Below are positions 6,533 through 10,432 of a stretch of DNA of 10,432 bases, one piece after another. The stretch covers positions 1 through 10,432 of the forward strand of contig JAUXGC010000035.1 of assembly GCA_030622375.1 (NCBI GenBank), in the 5' to 3' direction. A program made the position numbers and the translations under genes. Source of the stretch: Sulfurovum sp. Its GTDB lineage: Bacteria > Campylobacterota > Campylobacteria > Campylobacterales > Sulfurovaceae. The number at the start of each line of letters is the position of its first letter. The first letter of the stretch is position 1. Below the pieces are notes generated by a model. That model was not told the origin of the DNA. It saw nothing but the letters and a program-made list of their open reading frames with translations, and did no database searches.

Positions 6533-8956
6533 ATGACTAAGTATATTAGATGGTTTAGTGAAATAGATATTGGTGATGTTGATTTGGTGGGTGGTAAAAA
6601 TGCCTCTTTGGGTGAAATGTACCAAAACTTAACACAAGAGGGTATACATATCCCTAATGGATTTGCAATTACTGCAGAGGCTTACTCTCATATATTAGAC
6701 ACAAATCAAGCATGGGATAAACTACATAAACAGCTCGATATGTTTAATCCTGACAGTATGGAACAGTTACAAAATATAGGTATGGAGTGTAGAAAAATTG
6801 TTTATAGTTGTACTCTTCCAAATACCCTAATAGATCAGATTAAACAAGCTTATATAGCCCTAAAAGAGGAGTATGGAGAAGATATAACAGTGGCAGTTAG
6901 AAGCTCTGCTACTGCTGAAGACTCCCCAGAAGCCTCTTTTGCAGGGCAAAATGATACTTATCTTAATATCGGAACATTTGATGCACTCGTGGATGCTTAT
7001 AAGCGTTGTCTAGCTTCCAATTTTACAGACCGTTCTATACACTATAAATTTGATTATGGTTTTGACTATTTTAAAGTGCATTTGAGCGTTGTAGTTATGA
7101 AGATGGTGCGTAGTGATATTGGTACAAGTGGTGTAATGTTCTCTATGGATCCAGAAACAGGATTTGAAGATGTAGTTTTTATGAATGCTACATATGGTTT
7201 GGGAGAGACTGTAGTTCAGGGTATTGTGGATCCAGATAGTTTTTACATTCACAAGCCCACTCTAAAGAGAGGTTTTAAGTCTGTACTTAGGCGTATGGTG
7301 GGTGAAAAAGCTATACAGATGGTATTTTCAGATACAGAAAATGAGACAAATATATCTAAAGAGTTTACAAAAATTATAAAAACTCCACTAGATAAACAAC
7401 AACAGTTCTCTGTCACTGATGAAGAGGTGCTTAAACTTGCAGAGTATGCTATAAAAATAGAGGAGTATTATTCAAAAAAAGTAGGGCACCCTATGCCTAT
7501 GGATATGGAGTGGGCAAAAGATGGTATAGACGGAAAACTCTATATTGTACAGGCACGACCAGAAACAGTTGAGTCAAGAAAAAGTGAGGCTATGCTTGAA
7601 CTATATACGCTCAAAGAGAAATCTAAAGTTCTTGCTCAAGGTTACTCGGTTGGTACAAAGATAGGAAGTGGAAAAGTATGTAACGTCTCTGATATAAAAG
7701 ATATTCATCAATTTAAAGAGGGAGATGTTCTTGTTGCAAAAATCACAAGTCCTGACTGGGAGCCTATTATGAAAATAGCGTCTGCTATTGTAACTGATAG
7801 CGGAGGAAGAACTTGTCATGCGGCTATTGTTTCTAGGGAGCTTGGCATTCCTGCTATTGTGGGTGCAAAAAATGCTTCAGAGACTTTGCACAACTCACAA
7901 GAGATTACAGTAAGTTGTGCCCAAGGGGAGATAGGTTTTGTATATGAGGGGAGATTAGATTATGATATTACTAAAACAAATCTAAATGAGATACCCAAAA
8001 CAAAAACAGATATTATGATGAATTTGGGTAACCCAAGCCTTGCCTTTTCACTCGCTTATTTACCCGTAGATGGTATAGGTTTGGCTCGTATGGAGTTTAT
8101 AATTACTACATCTATCAAAGCTCATCCTATGGCACTTATTCATCCAGAGAAAACTGATGCTACAACACAAAAAGAGCTTGAAGTGTTATCGAACTCATAC
8201 AAAAGTAATGAAGATTTTTTTATAAAGACACTATCTGAAGGTGTGGCTTCCATAGCGTCATCTGTCTATCCGAAACCATGTATTGTGCGTATGAGTGATT
8301 TTAAATCCAATGAGTATGCAAAACTTCTTGGAGGGTCGTTTTTTGAGAGGGAAGAGGCAAATCCTATGATAGGTTTTAGGGGAGCATCCAGATACACACA
8401 CCCTGACTATGCAGAAGGATTTGCATGGGAGTGCAAAGCAATGAAGCGTGTTAGAGAAGATATGGGGTTTGATAATGTTATTTTGATGATACCATTTTGT
8501 AGAAGAGTTAAAGAGGGCAAAAAAGTTATTGAAACTATGGAAAAGCATGGTCTTAAGCGTGGAGAAAATGGATTAAAAATCTATATAATGTGCGAAATAC
8601 CAAATAATGTCATAGAGATAGATGGTTTTAGTGAATTTTTTGATGGCTTTAGTATAGGAAGTAATGACCTTACCCAGCTTACATTGGGTGTAGATAGAGA
8701 TAATGAAGTTGTAGCATTTGATTATGATGAGAGAGATCCTGGGGTCACTAAAATGATAGAGATGGCAATTAAAGGTGCTAAGAGAAATCATCGCCATATA
8801 GGCATTTGCGGGCAGGGACCATCGGACTATCTAGAGATGGCAGAAGAGTTGGTAAATATGGAGATAGACTCCATAAGTTTAAATCCTGATACTGTTTTAA
8901 AAACAATACAAAACATTAGTAAGATAGAGTCTAAGAGAGATAAAGGCAGAGGTTAA
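6533..8956 (+). CDS. ppsA: Phosphoenolpyruvate synthase (pyruvate, water dikinase)
   Basis: The enzyme converts pyruvate, ATP and water to PEP, AMP and phosphate in the cytosol. In reductive-TCA autotrophs this step links newly fixed pyruvate to gluconeogenesis. At 807 aa it is full length. The N-terminal ATP-grasp domain shows VGGKNASLGEM (19-29), AVRSSATAEDSPEASFAGQ (121-139) and the QARPET closing motif (340-345). The swivelling phosphohistidine domain carries GGRTCHAAIVSRELGIPAIVG (424-444), with phospho-acceptor His429. The C-terminal pyruvate/PEP barrel shows GLARMEF (516-522), GFRGASRY (614-621), SIGSNDLTQLTLGVDRD (707-723) and the catalytic-loop Cys759 (GICGQGPSDY). Thr427 matches the position that PEP synthase regulatory proteins (DUF299/PPSR) phosphorylate in E. 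coli; no such gene is in the window. Divergent from the membrane protein gene. Confidence 0.98.
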   Translation: MTKYIRWFSEIDIGDVDLVGGKNASLGEMYQNLTQEGIHIPNGFAITAEAYSHILDTNQAWDKLHKQLDMFNPDSMEQLQNIGMECRKIVYSCTLPNTLIDQIKQAYIALKEEYGEDITVAVRSSATAEDSPEASFAGQNDTYLNIGTFDALVDAYKRCLASNFTDRSIHYKFDYGFDYFKVHLSVVVMKMVRSDIGTSGVMFSMDPETGFEDVVFMNATYGLGETVVQGIVDPDSFYIHKPTLKRGFKSVLRRMVGEKAIQMVFSDTENETNISKEFTKIIKTPLDKQQQFSVTDEEVLKLAEYAIKIEEYYSKKVGHPMPMDMEWAKDGIDGKLYIVQARPETVESRKSEAMLELYTLKEKSKVLAQGYSVGTKIGSGKVCNVSDIKDIHQFKEGDVLVAKITSPDWEPIMKIASAIVTDSGGRTCHAAIVSRELGIPAIVGAKNASETLHNSQEITVSCAQGEIGFVYEGRLDYDITKTNLNEIPKTKTDIMMNLGNPSLAFSLAYLPVDGIGLARMEFIITTSIKAHPMALIHPEKTDATTQKELEVLSNSYKSNEDFFIKTLSEGVASIASSVYPKPCIVRMSDFKSNEYAKLLGGSFFEREEANPMIGFRGASRYTHPDYAEGFAWECKAMKRVREDMGFDNVILMIPFCRRVKEGKKVIETMEKHGLKRGENGLKIYIMCEIPNNVIEIDGFSEFFDGFSIGSNDLTQLTLGVDRDNEVVAFDYDERDPGVTKMIEMAIKGAKRNHRHIGICGQGPSDYLEMAEELVNMEIDSISLNPDTVLKTIQNISKIESKRDKGRG

Positions 8957-8966
8957 GTACTGGCTT

Positions 8967-8979
8967 TAGCTTGTAGCTA
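8967..8979. repeat. Short dyad touching the -35 box of the 64-aa gene
   Basis: TAGCT-TGT-AGCTA is a perfect 5-bp inverted repeat that ends at the base before the TTGACA box (8980-8985). It could be a regulator half-site pair. As RNA it has only a 3-base loop and no T-run, so it is not a convincing terminator for ppsA. Confidence 0.25.
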
Positions 8980-9008
8980 TTGACAACATCTTGATATTGG
9001 ATTAAAAT
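8980..9008 (+). promoter_or_regulatory. Near-consensus sigma-70 promoter of the 64-aa gene
   Basis: A perfect TTGACA (8980-8985) is followed after exactly 17 bp by TAAAAT (9003-9008). Full -35 boxes are uncommon in this window. The expected start (about 9012-9015) nearly abuts the AAAGGAG ribosome binding site (9015-9021), so the mRNA would have a leader of only about 12-15 bases. Confidence 0.65.
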
Positions 9009-9026
9009 AAGAGTAAAGGAGTCATT

Positions 9027-9221
9027 ATGAAAAACAAAATTGAAGAAGTAATTAAACACGTAGAGAAATCAGATCAAGTTTCAAGCCAAAATAAACCATT
9101 AATTTTAGAAAAACTTAAAGAGTGGAGAAACGAAGATAACGCTATCAATGATATTACCATAAGATTTGAAAATTGGTGGATGGAAATGAAACCTATTTTT
9201 GATGAGTTGGGTTGGAAGTAA
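9027..9221 (+). CDS. Small Trp-rich acidic protein of unknown function
   Basis: This 64-aa protein is not one I can name. The N-terminal half is charged and probably two amphipathic helices (KIEEVIKHVEKSD and KPLILEKLKEWRNED), joined by a Ser/Gln turn. The C-terminal part (IRFENWWMEMKPIFDELGWK) contains three of its four tryptophans in a likely amphipathic helix. It has no signal peptide or membrane segment, so it should be cytosolic, perhaps a small binding partner or helical-bundle protein. An excellent ribosome binding site (AAAGGAG, 5 bases before ATG) and a strong promoter show it is really expressed. It follows ppsA by 70 bases, so read-through from ppsA is possible, but its own promoter suggests separate control. 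Its function cannot be inferred from position alone. Confidence 0.87.
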   Translation: MKNKIEEVIKHVEKSDQVSSQNKPLILEKLKEWRNEDNAINDITIRFENWWMEMKPIFDELGWK

Positions 9222-9225
9222 CTGT

Positions 9226-9254
9226 ATATCTAATTAGATATTGTTTATTATAAA
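9226..9254. repeat. Palindromes between convergent genes
   Basis: ATATCTAATTAGATAT (9226-9241) is a perfect 16-bp palindrome, followed at once by TTTAT-T-ATAAA (9244-9254). As RNA the first gives a 6-bp stem with an AATT loop on either strand, so it may act as a weak two-way terminator between the 64-aa and 113-aa genes. The stems are AT-rich and no GC-rich terminator is present. Confidence 0.3.
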
Positions 9255-9267
9255 TTAATACTTAGGT

Positions 9268-9609
9268 TTAACACACTAACCAGTTTTCCATCTTAAATAT
9301 ATCTTCTGTGGATGGCATACCCTTCCAGCCGTTAGACTCCAAATACATCATTTTATTGCCAAAATATCCCACTAAATATTTCTCTTTATAGATGGGAAAT
9401 GTGCCACAGTGAAACATGGAAAATATATCTTCATAGCTTTTTGCCATTTTATAATATGAAAAATCAAAACTATGCAAAGAGATAAGTGCAGAGTGAAGAG
9501 CTTCATTTTTGAACATAGAGCTGCTAAGAAGATAATAAGATGGATAGGGCACTGAAGGATTCTCTAGCAAGTCACAAATGTAGAGACGCCCTTTTTTCTT
9601 TTGATACAT
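9268..9609 (-). CDS. Protein of unknown function, 113 aa
   Basis: I do not recognise this protein. It has a basic N-terminus (MYQKKKGRLY), then a region dense in Tyr, Ser and Phe, a central stretch FHCGTFPIYKEKYLVGYFG that reads like beta strands, and an acidic/Trp C-terminus ending in Cys. There is no signal peptide or membrane segment, and it is likely a small cytosolic domain. Evidence that it is a gene: 113 codons without a stop in AT-rich DNA, a plausible amino-acid mix, and no competing gene on the other strand. Against: the ribosome binding site before the ATG is weak and no clear -10 box was found. It is convergent with the 64-aa gene and divergent from the 5'-nucleotidase gene, and shares the 33-bp dyad with the latter. 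Confidence 0.68.
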   Translation of the reverse strand: MYQKKKGRLYICDLLENPSVPYPSYYLLSSSMFKNEALHSALISLHSFDFSYYKMAKSYEDIFSMFHCGTFPIYKEKYLVGYFGNKMMYLESNGWKGMPSTEDIFKMENWLVC

Positions 9610-9640
9610 AATGGCACTATATGATAAGTTCCAAAATAGA

Positions 9641-9673
9641 TATAAAAATATGTCAAATTGTCATATTTTTATA
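9641..9673. promoter_or_regulatory. 33-bp near-perfect dyad, probable operator
   Basis: TATAAAAATATG (9641-9652) and CATATTTTTATA (9662-9673) are perfect 12-bp inverted repeats. The 9-base centre TCAAATTGT also pairs at three positions (CAA with TTG), so only one T:T mismatch and the centre base break a 33-bp dyad. It is centred at 9657, about 40 bp before the likely transcription start of the 5'-nucleotidase and 48 bp before the ATG of the minus-strand 113-aa gene. It also contains TTGACA on the minus strand (9651-9656) and TTGTCA on the plus strand (9658-9663). Confidence 0.5.
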
Positions 9674-9681
9674 AGTGTTTG

Positions 9682-9690
9682 TGTTATACT
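9682..9690 (+). promoter_or_regulatory. Extended -10 promoter of the 5'-nucleotidase gene
   Basis: TG-T-TATACT, with the hexamer at 9685-9690, matches the extended -10 pattern and repeats the context seen at 28-38 (TGTGTTATA[A/C]T). Transcription would start near 9697, leaving a leader of about 15 bases. The -35 region lies in the right arm of the 33-bp dyad. Confidence 0.55.
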
Positions 9691-9711
9691 CTCTATAAAA
9701 AAGAGTACTTT

Positions 9712-10432
9712 ATGGCTTACAATCTTCAAGATAAACTTGTCATTGCCATCTCGTCACGTGCCTTATTTAGCCTTGAAGAGGAAAATACCATCTTTGACAA
9801 AGAGGGTCTAGAAGCATATTATAACTATCAACTCTCTGCTTTAGATACACCTTTAGCCAAAGGGTCTGCATTTAGATTTATTCAAAACTTGCTTGCCATC
9901 AATAAAAAATTTGACAATAAGCTCATAGAGGTTATCATCCTTTCACGCAATAACGCAGCTACAGGTTTACGTATAGGACGCTCCATAGAACACTACAATT
10001 TAGACATAGAACGCACAGGATGGACGGCAGGAACTCCTGTAGCGCGCTATCTTGAAGCATTTAAGGTTGATCTGTTTCTATCAGTTTACTCGCCAGATGT
10101 TGAAGAGGCAGTAAATTCAGGTGTAGCTGCCGCAACCATACTCCCTCATACACCCATTACTTCCCAAGAGAGCGATATGGTAAAGATAGCCTTTGATGGG
10201 GATGCAGTTATCTTTGGTGACGAGAGCGAAAAGATATATCAAGAAAGAGGACTAGAAGCATTTATAGAGCATGAGAGAAACAATGCTAAAAACCCACTAA
10301 GCAAAGGTCCTTTTTTTAAGTTCTTAAAAACTATTTCAGAGATACAAGATAAATTTCCCATGGAAGCATCCCCTATACGAACAGCACTTGTTACTGCCAG
10401 AAACTTCTCAACCCATGAAAGAGTACTTGGAA
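9712..10432 (+). CDS. Cytosolic 5'-nucleotidase, cN-I type (3' end outside the window)
   Basis: The first 240 codons are present and the frame runs off the window without a stop. The sequence follows the vertebrate cN-I (NT5C1) pattern closely: IAISSRALFSLEEE near the N-terminus (11-24), GLEAYYNYQ (32-40), KGSAFRFIQNLLAIN (50-64), GLRIGRSIEHYNLDIERTGWT (85-105), and KIAFDGDAVIFGDESEKI (158-175), whose Asp-rich DGDAV is a hallmark. PIRTALVTAR (221-230) is also conserved. The family (PF06189) dephosphorylates nucleoside monophosphates such as AMP or IMP in the cytosol, as part of purine turnover. About 60 or more C-terminal residues are missing. The start is set by the family N-terminus, with AAGAG (9700-9704) 7 bases upstream. 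I read this frame directly from the sequence. Confidence 0.93.
   Translation, partial: MAYNLQDKLVIAISSRALFSLEEENTIFDKEGLEAYYNYQLSALDTPLAKGSAFRFIQNLLAINKKFDNKLIEVIILSRNNAATGLRIGRSIEHYNLDIERTGWTAGTPVARYLEAFKVDLFLSVYSPDVEEAVNSGVAAATILPHTPITSQESDMVKIAFDGDAVIFGDESEKIYQERGLEAFIEHERNNAKNPLSKGPFFKFLKTISEIQDKFPMEASPIRTALVTARNFSTHERVLG

Noticed and set aside
8258..8548. 96-codon minus-strand reading frame inside ppsA
   Set aside because: It is opposite the conserved PEP-binding barrel of PpsA and its Phe/His/Cys-rich content is typical of antisense translation.
8957..8985. Rho-independent terminator of ppsA
   Set aside because: The TAGCT-TGT-AGCTA stem is 5 bp with a 3-base loop and is followed by TTGACA, not a T-run; it overlaps the next gene's promoter region.
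9653..9663. TGTCA direct repeat (TGTCA-AAT-TGTCA, 9651-9663) as a separate regulator site
   Set aside because: Both copies lie inside the larger 33-bp dyad and are explained more simply by it.
9611..9811. 66-codon plus-strand reading frame over the dyad and the start of the 5'-nucleotidase
   Set aside because: It overlaps the first 100 bases of the nucleotidase in another frame; the nucleotidase frame has clear family motifs.

Overview
The window looks like ordinary chromosome from a low-GC member of the Campylobacterota (Epsilonproteobacteria), most likely a Sulfurimonas/Sulfurovum-type organism. This is an inference. It rests on the AT-rich composition, A/T-ending codons, the RCK-domain protein of the COG3400 type, a gluconeogenic PEP synthase, and promoters that mostly show only a -10 or extended -10 box. 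No mobile element, CRISPR array, rRNA or tRNA gene was seen, and no stretch over 300 bases lacks a gene; the longest gap is 243 bases (6290-6532).

Layout. (1) 1-1680, plus strand: an extended -10 promoter, a leader of about 120 bases with two hairpins, a 473-aa soluble TrkA/RCK-type protein, then an unusual micro-ORF that reads as a complete lipoprotein signal peptide but has an ATA where the start codon should be. (2) 6289 down to 1690, minus strand: a membrane-anchored helical protein of unknown function, valyl-tRNA synthetase (valS) with its own -10 box, and a four-repeat Sel1-like protein whose ATG overlaps the valS stop. (3) 6290-6532: a divergent regulatory region with several -10-like boxes, an 18-bp dyad and a 9-bp direct repeat. 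(4) 6533-9221, plus strand: phosphoenolpyruvate synthase (ppsA), then a 64-aa Trp-rich protein with a near-consensus promoter and almost no leader. (5) 9268-9609, minus strand: a 113-aa protein of unknown function, convergent with the 64-aa gene. (6) 9610-9711: a divergent intergenic region with a near-perfect 33-bp dyad. (7) 9712 to the end, plus strand: the first 240 codons of a cytosolic 5'-nucleotidase of the cN-I type.

The recognisable genes cover housekeeping and central metabolism: translation (ValRS), pyruvate to PEP (PpsA, important where carbon enters through pyruvate), nucleotide salvage (5'-nucleotidase) and probable ligand-gated control of cation transport (RCK protein). They do not form one pathway. 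No defence or secretion system could be supported. The parts most worth a second look are small: the lipoprotein micro-ORF, the 33-bp dyad, the inverted repeat that could mask the valS ribosome binding site in read-through RNA, and the three proteins of unknown function.
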